From NCBI GenBank assembly GCA_002842435.1, contig PHCX01000006.1, positions 434,001 to 498,000 of the forward strand: 64,000 nucleotides of DNA, read 5' to 3'. The DNA comes from Betaproteobacteria bacterium HGW-Betaproteobacteria-1 (GTDB lineage Bacteria > Pseudomonadota > Gammaproteobacteria > Burkholderiales > Methylophilaceae). Numbering within the stretch: position 1 is the first letter of the stretch; each line of letters opens with the position of its first letter. Made by a program: the position numbers and the translations under genes. The notes under the pieces are model-generated. The model was not told where the DNA came from. It saw only the letters and a list, made by a program, of their open reading frames with translations, and did no database searches. Shown here piece by piece: positions 9,228-15,998 of the stretch.

Positions 9228-10123
9228 GTTGCGGCGGCTACCGGCGATACGGCTTGTGTCATATGATTTGGCGCTTTGGCTTTGGCTCTGCTGTTCTTCT
9301 GCAAGCGTGCAATCATGTCGACTTCACGCATCAGGTCTTGCAGCGGCGGGATATTCACATCACGTTCCAGCACGGTCGGGAAACTGCCGAAAAGCGCATA
9401 AGCTTCCTGCAGTAATGCCCAAACCGGATCAATCACATTCTGGCCGTGCGTGTCGATAATCAGGTCAGGCGCCTGCTGATCATGCCCGGCAACATGGGCA
9501 TAAACGATGCGTTCACCGGGAATGCCGCGCAGGAATTCGTGCGGGTCGTAATCGAAGTTCACACTGTTGACATAGATATTGTTGATATCGAGATGCAAAT
9601 CACAGTCCGCCTCCTCCAGCACGGCACGGATGAAGCTGAGTTCATCCATTTCCGATATGGGCGCTGCCACATAGAAGGAGGCATTTTCGACTGCGATGCG
9701 GCGTTCAAGAATGTCCTGGGTCTGCCGGATACGTGCCGATACGTAACGGACGGCTTCCTGCGTGAACGGGATAGGCAGCAAGTCATATAAATAACCGCCA
9801 TCTGAGCAATAACTTAAATGCTCGGTATAGAGTGGAATATGGTGTGTATCAAGAAAGGTTTTGACGCGCTTGAGGAAATCCACATTCAGTGGATCCGGTC
9901 CACCCAGGGAAAGCGACAAACCATGACAGACGAGAGGATAGCGCTCGACAAACCATGCAAGTTGCCTGGCTGACTTGCCGCCTGCCGCTATCCAGTTTTC
10001 CGGTGCAATTTCAAGAAAATCAATCGAGGCTATCAGGCGTTCGCCATAAGCAGCCTGAATCTGGGGAATAAGCTCGCGCTTAAGCCCCAGACCAGCGCCT
10101 CGAATGTTTCCTGACTCAATCAT
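9224..10123 (-). CDS. hvfB: MNIO-type peptide maturase HvfB/BufB (DUF692)
   Basis: Multinuclear non-heme iron-dependent oxidase of the DUF692/UPF0276 family. Relatives convert precursor cysteines into oxazolone/thioamide or thiooxazole groups that bind copper. The 299-residue TIM-barrel protein shows the metal-ligand pattern of the family: FLEIAPENW (about 37-44), His67 (VCHGLSLSLGG), Glu101/His102 (YTEHLSY), Glu146 (VENASFY), Asp179 (LHLDINNIYVN), His210 (YAHVAGH) and Asp224/His226 (IDTHG). The C-terminal tail from about 275 is Lys/Ala-rich. It lies 10 bp downstream of the Cys-repeat precursor gene and overlaps hvfC. The chemical product here is inferred. Confidence 0.92.
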   Translation of the reverse strand: MIESGNIRGAGLGLKRELIPQIQAAYGERLIASIDFLEIAPENWIAAGGKSARQLAWFVERYPLVCHGLSLSLGGPDPLNVDFLKRVKTFLDTHHIPLYTEHLSYCSDGGYLYDLLPIPFTQEAVRYVSARIRQTQDILERRIAVENASFYVAAPISEMDELSFIRAVLEEADCDLHLDINNIYVNSVNFDYDPHEFLRGIPGERIVYAHVAGHDQQAPDLIIDTHGQNVIDPVWALLQEAYALFGSFPTVLERDVNIPPLQDLMREVDMIARLQKNSRAKAKAPNHMTQAVSPVAAAT

Positions 10124-10133
10124 TCAGGAATGA

Positions 10134-10397
10134 TTATTTCTTTTCGGCACCGCACTTGCCGGTGCCGCATTTACCTTCCGCTTCGGTTTTCTTCTCGGAT
10201 TTCATTTCCGAACCGCACTTGCCAGTGCCGCATTTGCCTTCTGCGCCTTTTTCGCCATGATGTTCAGCCACCATGTAGCCGGAAGCCAAGGGCTTGAGGG
10301 CAAACGGGTTTTCAGCGGCCACGACGGAAGTTGCGGCAATTGAGGCAGTAAATGCGCCGCCAACAACCAGCGCCAGTGTGGATTTGGATACTTTCAT
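10134..10397 (-). CDS. hvfA: HvfA/bufferin-type RiPP precursor with EGKCG repeats
   Basis: Probable substrate of HvfBC: a secreted peptide whose modified cysteines sequester metal, most likely copper. The start at 10397 (MKVSKSTLALVV) has AAGGAG upstream; the frame is open further upstream but without a better start. The 87 residues comprise a signal peptide (1 to about 28, SVVAAEN), a conserved stretch NPFALKPLASGYMVAEHHGEK, and a Lys/Glu-rich tail with two copies of EGKCGTGKCG separated by a KSEKKTEA-type spacer. Cysteines lie at 56, 61, 77 and 82, the only four in the protein. The signal peptide and the cytosolic maturase pair imply modification before export, as in bufferins. Confidence 0.88.
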   Translation of the reverse strand: MKVSKSTLALVVGGAFTASIAATSVVAAENPFALKPLASGYMVAEHHGEKGAEGKCGTGKCGSEMKSEKKTEAEGKCGTGKCGAEKK

Positions 10398-10429
10398 GTT
10401 GAATCTCCTTGATGTAACAGTTAATGACT

Positions 10430-10443
10430 CCGGAAAATTCCGG
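10430..10443. promoter_or_regulatory. Palindrome upstream of hvfA
   Basis: CCGGAAAATTCCGG is an inverted repeat (6-bp arms, 2-bp centre) 33 bp upstream of the hvfA start in the 61-bp gap after the anti-sigma gene. It could be an operator or a small RNA hairpin that sets the ratio of hvfABC to the sigma pair. No known binding motif is recognised. Confidence 0.35.
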
Positions 10444-10458
10444 ATAAACCAACTACAA

Positions 10459-10728
10459 CTACGGCCTGCGTCTGGATGCTGCAATTTCAGACTCAAGTGC
10501 CTGGGTCATGCGTAACTTTGCCTGCAGGGGCAACTGCAAATGCTCGTCCTGCTCGGTATCAGAAAGCCATTTATTCATGACTGCCTGTATCGAAGCCAAT
10601 TGGCGGTTGAAACGTGCGCAGGCGACACAGATCAGCAGATGAAACCTCAAAGACCATCGCTCGCTTCTCGTCAGAGAGCGATCAAGTGACTGTGAAATGA
10701 GTTCACTAGCCTGCTTGCAGGTCAACAT
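10459..10728 (-). CDS. HC2-type zinc-finger anti-sigma factor
   Basis: Small soluble protein of 89 residues with the anti-sigma zinc-finger pattern: an early Cys (MLTCKQASELIS) and HLLICVAC (HxxxCxxC, about 30-37). Such proteins bind and silence a cognate ECF sigma factor and release it on redox or metal stress through the zinc cysteines. No membrane segment is visible, so it probably works in the cytosol. It follows the ECF sigma gene by 73 bp and precedes hvfA by 61 bp, so the cognate sigma is almost certainly its neighbour. AAGGTGA precedes the start. Confidence 0.82.
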   Translation of the reverse strand: MLTCKQASELISQSLDRSLTRSERWSLRFHLLICVACARFNRQLASIQAVMNKWLSDTEQDEHLQLPLQAKLRMTQALESEIAASRRRP

Positions 10729-10758
10729 GGCTCTTCACCTTCTGCTACAAGTAGATTC

Positions 10759-10787
10759 GTTTCATTCAACTTGGTTTCGCCCAACTT
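10759..10787 (-). repeat. Two direct repeats AAGTTGnnnGAAAC between sigma and anti-sigma genes
   Basis: On the minus strand the 14-mer AAGTTGnnnGAAAC occurs twice in the same orientation (10774-10787, then 10759-10772) with a 15-base period. All eleven fixed bases are identical. The pair sits 31 bp upstream of the anti-sigma start. It looks like a tandem regulator site or promoter-element duplication, but the binder is unknown. Confidence 0.4.
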
Positions 10788-10801
10788 CAATTTGCACACG
10801 T

Positions 10802-11362
10802 TCAAGTTTCCAGCCAATGTAATTCGAGACATTTCCTCAAACCCATGCGTGCTCGATACAACATGACCCAGGCATTGGTCGGGCTGATTTCCAGTTCCTT
10901 ACAAATTGCCTGGTTATCATCCTCAAAAATATCGCGCATGAGAAAAAGACGGGACAGTTTTTTCGGCAGCCTGTCCATGCAGTTCTGCAATATCACCAGA
11001 AACTGTTTCTGTTCCAGTTCATCATCCGGCGCTGCCCAAGCCTGCGGCCTGTCTGCCCAATGCCCGCTTTCATTAAAAAACTCATCGACAACACCTTCAT
11101 CCGCCACAGTTTGTGACAAATCCTCGCTTGGCTTTTCGCGGCTCTGTTTTCGTATCAAATCGATGATCTTGTGCTTAAGAATACCGGTCAGCCAGGTTCT
11201 GGGGGCAGACTTGCCTTCATAGGTCCGACTCTGGATGGCCGCCAGCAGGGTCTCCTGCACCGCATCCTCCGCCAGATGGGCATCCCTCAACCGGGCAAGC
11301 GCGAAACGATACAGGTAGTCACCATGCTCATTCAGCCAATCGTGCGGGGTTTGATTGCTCAT
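10802..11362 (-). CDS. ECF RNA polymerase sigma factor of the hvf operon
   Basis: Sigma-70 family ECF factor of about 186 residues. Region 2 shows DYLYRFALARLRDAHLAEDAVQETLLAA and the promoter-melting segment TWLTGILKHKIIDLIRKQ. Region 4 shows LPKKLSRLFLMRDIFEDDNQAI and the helix-turn-helix ISPTNAWVMLYRARMGLRKCL. The frame is open to 11404 but only with a TTG start; ATG at 11362 has GGAG 11 bases upstream. It is followed by its HC2 anti-sigma and by hvfABC. ECF factors controlling DUF692/DUF2063 peptide operons are known in other proteobacteria, so metal (copper) control of this operon is a reasonable inference. Confidence 0.9.
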   Translation of the reverse strand: MSNQTPHDWLNEHGDYLYRFALARLRDAHLAEDAVQETLLAAIQSRTYEGKSAPRTWLTGILKHKIIDLIRKQSREKPSEDLSQTVADEGVVDEFFNESGHWADRPQAWAAPDDELEQKQFLVILQNCMDRLPKKLSRLFLMRDIFEDDNQAICKELEISPTNAWVMLYRARMGLRKCLELHWLET

Positions 11363-11434
11363 TTTGTTACAGACTCCAGAACAGGCGAATGATGTAAGCT
11401 GCAATGCTTATTTAGAATAAAGGCGCATAAAAAA

Positions 11435-11875
11435 TCAGGCAATCGCCGCTTTCTGCTGAATCAACGCCAGATAAGCCTGGGTATCAGGTGCGCTTCCCGT
11501 CCGCTGTGCCTGCCACAGGGTTTCAGCCAGACAATCCATCAGCTCATGCTGCGCCTGATGATGATCCTGCATTCTGAGCTGCAGGGCCTGATATCCGGCC
11601 TTGATCCCCGGCGGCTGGTCAATCGCTATCTGTTCCAGTATCGACAGATGCAGGCTCATATGCAGAAAGGGATTGGTCTCCCCCATTTCCGGGAAATAGG
11701 CCTGTTCGAGATAGCGTTCCGGCGCATTCAACACGTGATGATACTCCGGATGCATCTGCATGACTTCGAGGGCAATCGCCTCCAGATCACTCAAGGGCTG
11801 CTTGCCCAGAAACCTGGCCCAGGCATCGAAGAAGAACTGCCGCACCTGATCGCGGCTCGGGTTGAACAATGCCAT
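11435..11875 (-). CDS. DUF1841 family protein
   Basis: Conserved proteobacterial protein of 146 residues with no known function. It begins MALFNPSRDQVRQFFFDAW, the recognisable N-terminus of the DUF1841 family, and is predicted to be all-helical and cytosolic. A His-rich central part (HMSLHLSILEQI and MQDHHQAQHELMDCLAETLW) is also typical of the family. It lies 3 bp downstream of the FIST gene and about 70 bp upstream of the ECF sigma gene on the same strand. Confidence 0.8.
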   Translation of the reverse strand: MALFNPSRDQVRQFFFDAWARFLGKQPLSDLEAIALEVMQMHPEYHHVLNAPERYLEQAYFPEMGETNPFLHMSLHLSILEQIAIDQPPGIKAGYQALQLRMQDHHQAQHELMDCLAETLWQAQRTGSAPDTQAYLALIQQKAAIA

Positions 11876-11878
11876 CGC

Positions 11879-12961
11879 CTAGCCTCGCGAAAACAGCCCG
11901 AGCACCGCAGAGTATTCCAGCAGTTCACAACCGATCTGATGATCGTGGACGGCCGGCGCAATCTCGCCATTGCCGTAAAAACCGATGATCGGCATGCCGG
12001 GGAATTTGGTCGTCAGTAGCGTCAGGTCGCGATCGATACCGCCATAAAAATAAGGGCCGCGTCCCAGACAAGAGAACAGCATGGCAAAATCCGGCCTTGC
12101 GGCCAATTTGATCTCCAGATTGATTGCGGTAAGCTGCAAGTCGGCCAGCGCCGCCTCCTTGTCACGGATCGCCCAACTGAGAAACTGCCCGGCTCTCAAT
12201 TGCTTCGCCAATGTCACAGACAAGTCCTCTTCGTTACCACTGACCAGCGGCGCGATCTGATAATTGCCTTCGCTGATGGCTTCCGCAGAATCCGCGAAAA
12301 CGGCCATGATGTAATGCATGGGCAGAGACTCGTAGCCTTCCCTGGCCAGATGCAATGAACTCAAGGCCTCCTTGCCATCCAGCTGCTGCAAGTCATGTCC
12401 ACCCAACTGCGTAACAACTTTTGGCATGTTCAACACCCGCAGGCCATGCGCAGCGGCAACCGCACCCCTGACACCATGCAACGCAGCTTCGCAATGCCCC
12501 AGCGCTACGCCTTTGCCATGCTGCCAGACGGAAAACGGGCCCTGCCCGGTCGCATCGCCGGAAACACCGCCGAAACGGATACCCGGCGTGGTCATCCAGG
12601 TCGTATTAATGGCATTCGGCGCTGCCAGCGTCAGTAGCAACTGTTTGGCATCCACAGGCGATGGCTGCTCGAATGTCGTGTCACCAGGAAAGATCATGGC
12701 CGCAGCGGCCGGTGCATCGAGCACCCAGTCGTCTTCGGTGAACAAACCTGTGGCGGAACATCCGATCACCTGGGTGCAATTGGCTGTCTTGGCCGCAGCC
12801 CTTAACGCAGGTGCGGGATCGCGAGCGAATTCCGAAGTCAGAATGAGCAGGACACTGCCAGCCACCTTGACGTTGGCGCGCTCCATGGCCTGCGTCACTG
12901 CCTGGCTGGCAAGTTCTGGAGTGGCCTCATGGCCGATGCTCAGTCCTGTCGCCACTGTCAT
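11879..12961 (-). CDS. FIST-domain sensory protein
   Basis: FIST N and FIST C domain protein of about 360 residues, a family proposed to bind small ligands such as amino acids in signalling. The N-terminal part has LTSEFARDPAPALRAAAKT and VIGCSATGLFTEDDWV. The C-terminal part has FSCLGRGPYFYGG and GFYGNGEIAPAV, hallmark segments of FIST_C. The start at 12961 (MTVATGLSIGHEA) lies 1 bp after the nth stop; a Met seven codons upstream would overlap nth. There is no signal peptide or kinase domain. It sits in the tail of the rnf-nth operon. Confidence 0.85.
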   Translation of the reverse strand: MTVATGLSIGHEATPELASQAVTQAMERANVKVAGSVLLILTSEFARDPAPALRAAAKTANCTQVIGCSATGLFTEDDWVLDAPAAAAMIFPGDTTFEQPSPVDAKQLLLTLAAPNAINTTWMTTPGIRFGGVSGDATGQGPFSVWQHGKGVALGHCEAALHGVRGAVAAAHGLRVLNMPKVVTQLGGHDLQQLDGKEALSSLHLAREGYESLPMHYIMAVFADSAEAISEGNYQIAPLVSGNEEDLSVTLAKQLRAGQFLSWAIRDKEAALADLQLTAINLEIKLAARPDFAMLFSCLGRGPYFYGGIDRDLTLLTTKFPGMPIIGFYGNGEIAPAVHDHQIGCELLEYSAVLGLFSRG

Positions 12962-12962
12962 G

Positions 12963-13622
12963 TCAATTTCCTGCCTGCTCACCGCTCACCATCAGCTCCT
13001 TGCCCTTGAATTCACACAAATCATTGATCACGCAGACAGCACATTTGGGTTTTCGCGCCAGACAGACATAGCGCCCATGCAGGATGAGCAGGTGATGCGC
13101 ATCTCGCATATATTCGCCGGGCACATGTTTCATGAGTTTTTTTTCGACTTCCAGCGGTGTCTTGCCCGGCGCCAGCCCGGTACGATTGCCCAGCCGGAAC
13201 AGATGTGTGTCGACGGCAATGGTCGGTTGACCGAATGCCGTATTGAGGATGACATTTGCCGTCTTGCGCCCCACTCCCGGCAATTTCTCCAGGGCTTCCC
13301 GCGTATCCGGTACTTGCCCATCGTGCCGTGCCAGCAGCATCTCGCACATGGCAATCACGTTCTTCGCCTTGCTACGGTAAAGACCGATGGTCTTGATATA
13401 GCGCTCCAGTCCTTCCACTCCCAGTGCGAGGATCGCAGCCGGCGTATTGGCAACCGGGAACAGTTTTGCTGTCGCCAGATTCACGCCCTTGTCGGTGGCT
13501 TGTGCAGAGAGGATCACGGCGACCAGCAGCTCGAAGTTCGAATGATGAACCAGTTCGGTCTTCGGTTCTGGAATGGCGACACTCAGTCTGCGAAAAATTT
13601 CCCGGCGTATTTCCGCATTCAT
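12963..13622 (-). CDS. nth: Endonuclease III
   Basis: DNA N-glycosylase/AP lyase that removes oxidised pyrimidines in base excision repair. The 219 residues contain the helix-hairpin-helix LPGVGRKTANVILN with the catalytic Lys, the catalytic Asp in VDTHLFR, and the C-terminal [4Fe-4S] ligands (VCLARKPKCAVCVINDLC; C-x6-C-x2-C-x5-C). Length and motifs are those of E. coli Nth (211). It closes the rnf operon, 8 bp after rnfE, as in enterobacteria. Confidence 0.97.
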   Translation of the reverse strand: MNAEIRREIFRRLSVAIPEPKTELVHHSNFELLVAVILSAQATDKGVNLATAKLFPVANTPAAILALGVEGLERYIKTIGLYRSKAKNVIAMCEMLLARHDGQVPDTREALEKLPGVGRKTANVILNTAFGQPTIAVDTHLFRLGNRTGLAPGKTPLEVEKKLMKHVPGEYMRDAHHLLILHGRYVCLARKPKCAVCVINDLCEFKGKELMVSGEQAGN

Positions 13623-13630
13623 GATTCGCG

Positions 13631-14314
13631 TCAGTGGCTGGCGACTGGTGCCAGAGGCAGGTTATCGGACTTCGCTGCAGCTGCTTTGCGCAGTTCCACC
13701 CAGTTGCGCACGGCGATCAACAATGCCAGCCCGATGAAAGCGCCGGGCGGCAGAATCGCCAACAGAAAACCGTGATAGTCAGGAATCACCGTGACGATGA
13801 ACTGCGTGGCATCCGGTCCGAATACCAGATCAATACCGGAAAACAGCGTGCCTCTGCCAACCAGTTCACGCATGCCACCAAGCAGCGTCAGCACCAGTGT
13901 CAGTCCGATGCCCATCATGAAACCATCAAGCACCGAGGGTACCGGGCTGTTCTTGGCCGCGAAGGACTCGACGCGCGCCAGCACAATGCAGTTCACCACA
14001 ATCAGCGGAATAAAGATGCCCAACACCTGATGCAAAGGCAACGCAAAGGCGTTGATGGACAAATCGATCACCGTCACCAGCGCGGCAATCACCAGTATGA
14101 AGACCGGTACACGGATCTCGCCAGGAATATACCGCCGAACGGGCGATACTGCACCATTGCTGGCCGCCATGACGAGCGCGGTGGCCAGCCCGAGACTGAG
14201 GCCGTTGACCAGCGTGGTCGTTACCGCCAGCGTCGGGCACAACCCCAGCAACTGCACTACACCCGGATTCTGTTTCCACAGTCCGTTTTCTACGATTTCA
14301 TTGTATGCGCTCAT
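13631..14314 (-). CDS. rnfE: Rnf electron transport complex subunit E
   Basis: Integral membrane subunit of the Rnf (Rsx) complex, which couples electron flow between ferredoxin and NAD to ion transport. The 227 residues show about six membrane helices and the paired-family signature GLCPTLAVTTTLVNGLSLG near the N-terminus, with IFIPLIVVNCIVL in the middle, equivalent to segments of its homologue RnfA. The Cys residues in GLCPTL and VVNCIV match those holding the intramembrane Fe-S centre between RnfA and RnfE. It overlaps rnfG by four bases. Confidence 0.95.
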   Translation of the reverse strand: MSAYNEIVENGLWKQNPGVVQLLGLCPTLAVTTTLVNGLSLGLATALVMAASNGAVSPVRRYIPGEIRVPVFILVIAALVTVIDLSINAFALPLHQVLGIFIPLIVVNCIVLARVESFAAKNSPVPSVLDGFMMGIGLTLVLTLLGGMRELVGRGTLFSGIDLVFGPDATQFIVTVIPDYHGFLLAILPPGAFIGLALLIAVRNWVELRKAAAAKSDNLPLAPVASH

Positions 14315-14979
14315 TTGGCGGCTCCTGCTGCAGCGACCGGTTCACTCTCTGTGACCTCGACTGCAAAAAGTGATTCACGATGTATCTCGAAATATTCCAG
14401 CACCTTGTGCACTGCCTTGACCACGGCGCGCGGTGTGATGGTCGCGCCTGCCATGTAATCGAACTGGCCGCCGTCCTTCTTGACCTTCCACAGCTCCGCC
14501 GCACGGCTGCTGAGCGAATGCCCGTCGAACTGCTTGATCCACGGACTGTGCGTGATATCGATGTAGTCGCCCAAGCCCGGCGTCTCCTTGTGCGCCAGCA
14601 CGCGCACGCCACTAATCGTACCATCAACACGAATCGCCACCAGCAGCTTGATATCGCCACTGTAACCATCCGGCGCAATCGCCTCCAGAATTACCGCCAT
14701 CGGTTCACCTGCCAGTCTGGCACGATAAACATGGGATGCAGTACGATTGCCGAGAAGCTCGTCTGGCGGAATCTCGATCATGTCCTCCAGCAAAGGGTTG
14801 TCGTGCATATCGTCGGGCACGATCTGACGGAACAGCGTCATGCGTGCTTTCGCCTCACTCTCGGCGATTGGCGTTTTGGTCATCTCATAGACATAAGCCA
14901 GCATCGTCGTCCCCACGATCGCAAAAGCGATCATGATCAATGCTGTTTTTACAGCGTGTTTAACGATTTCCCTAGGCAT
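14311..14979 (-). CDS. rnfG: Rnf electron transport complex subunit G
   Basis: Membrane-anchored periplasmic flavoprotein of the Rnf complex. It has an N-terminal helix (TALIMIAFAIVGTTMLAYVY, about 11-30) and an FMN-binding domain. The covalent FMN attachment motif is MAGATITPRAVV near residue 180, whose second Thr carries FMN through a phosphoester bond. The usual first Ser/Thr of the motif is replaced by Ala here. Length (222) is normal. It overlaps both rnfD and rnfE. Confidence 0.95.
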   Translation of the reverse strand: MPREIVKHAVKTALIMIAFAIVGTTMLAYVYEMTKTPIAESEAKARMTLFRQIVPDDMHDNPLLEDMIEIPPDELLGNRTASHVYRARLAGEPMAVILEAIAPDGYSGDIKLLVAIRVDGTISGVRVLAHKETPGLGDYIDITHSPWIKQFDGHSLSSRAAELWKVKKDGGQFDYMAGATITPRAVVKAVHKVLEYFEIHRESLFAVEVTESEPVAAAGAAK

Positions 14980-15998
14980 TATTTCTCGTGCCCGAAAACG
15001 CGTGGTTGAGTATAGGCATCAATCAACGGCACGCAGATATTGAAGAAAATCACGGCAAAAGCCACCCCGTCCGGATAACCGCCGTAAACGCGAATGATAT
15101 AGGTCATGAGACCGATACCTGCTGCGAAGATCAGCTTGCCTCTAGGCGTGGTCGGCCCGCTGACCGGGTCGGTGATAATGAAGAATGCACAGAGCATGGT
15201 CGCGCCGCTGAACAGGTGAAATGCCGGATCGGCAAAGCGGCTCGCATCGGAGAGATAGAATATGGCCGCGATGACAGCGATAGACGCAAGGAACGCCGTC
15301 GGCAGATGCCAGGTAATGATGCGCTGCTGAATCAGGTACAGCCCGCCGAGCAGATAACCAGCGGCGATCAGCTCAATACCCTGCCCGCCCAGGGAGCCGA
15401 ATATCGACGACTGTGTGATCTCATCCATGCTGTGATTGAGCGTCAGCTGGGTTTTCAGATAATCAAGCGGGGTCGCCGAAGTCACTGCGTCCAGGGCCAC
15501 GCCGACAGGCAAGGTTCCGGAGAAGATGAACTGCATCTGCTCGACAAAACCCAGCTGCGCTTCAGCCAGTGCCAGCGGTGCCGGCCAACTGGTCATCAGC
15601 AGCGGGAACGAGATGAGCAATGCCGCATAAGCCACCATCGCCGGATTGAACGGGTTGTAACCCAAACCACCATACAACTGCTTGGCAAGCACGATGGCAA
15701 TCGCCGTACCCAGCACGATCAGCCACCATGGCGCCAGCGGTGGCAAGGCCAGGGCAAGCAGCCATGCAGTGACCAGCGCGCTGCCGTCGGTGACAAACAT
15801 TCTGACCGGGCGTCCGCGCAGTTTCAGCATCAATGCCTCAACACTAAGCGCTGTCACTGAAGCAAGAAGCAATGTGACCAGTATGCCGCCGCCGAACACC
15901 CAGACATAAGCCGCGATGCCAGGCACCAGCGCAAGCAGCACCCGCAGCATGATGGAGGTCACGCTGGGTGCATCGGTCAAATAGGGTGAACGATTCAT
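14979..15998 (-). CDS. rnfD: Rnf electron transport complex subunit D
   Basis: Polytopic membrane subunit homologous to NqrB, with covalent FMN. The 339 residues hold about nine to ten hydrophobic segments. The FMN attachment motif SATPL (in DAVTSATPLDYLK) lies around residue 175. GLGYNPFNPAMVAYA is a conserved segment after the central helices. It overlaps rnfC by four bases and shares one base with rnfG. Confidence 0.95.
   Translation of the reverse strand: MNRSPYLTDAPSVTSIMLRVLLALVPGIAAYVWVFGGGILVTLLLASVTALSVEALMLKLRGRPVRMFVTDGSALVTAWLLALALPPLAPWWLIVLGTAIAIVLAKQLYGGLGYNPFNPAMVAYAALLISFPLLMTSWPAPLALAEAQLGFVEQMQFIFSGTLPVGVALDAVTSATPLDYLKTQLTLNHSMDEITQSSIFGSLGGQGIELIAAGYLLGGLYLIQQRIITWHLPTAFLASIAVIAAIFYLSDASRFADPAFHLFSGATMLCAFFIITDPVSGPTTPRGKLIFAAGIGLMTYIIRVYGGYPDGVAFAVIFFNICVPLIDAYTQPRVFGHEK

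Noticed and set aside
12372..13775. 467-codon plus-strand frame across the FIST and nth genes
   Set aside because: Antisense to two well-supported genes, with Arg/Ala/Ser-rich low-complexity content; a shadow frame.
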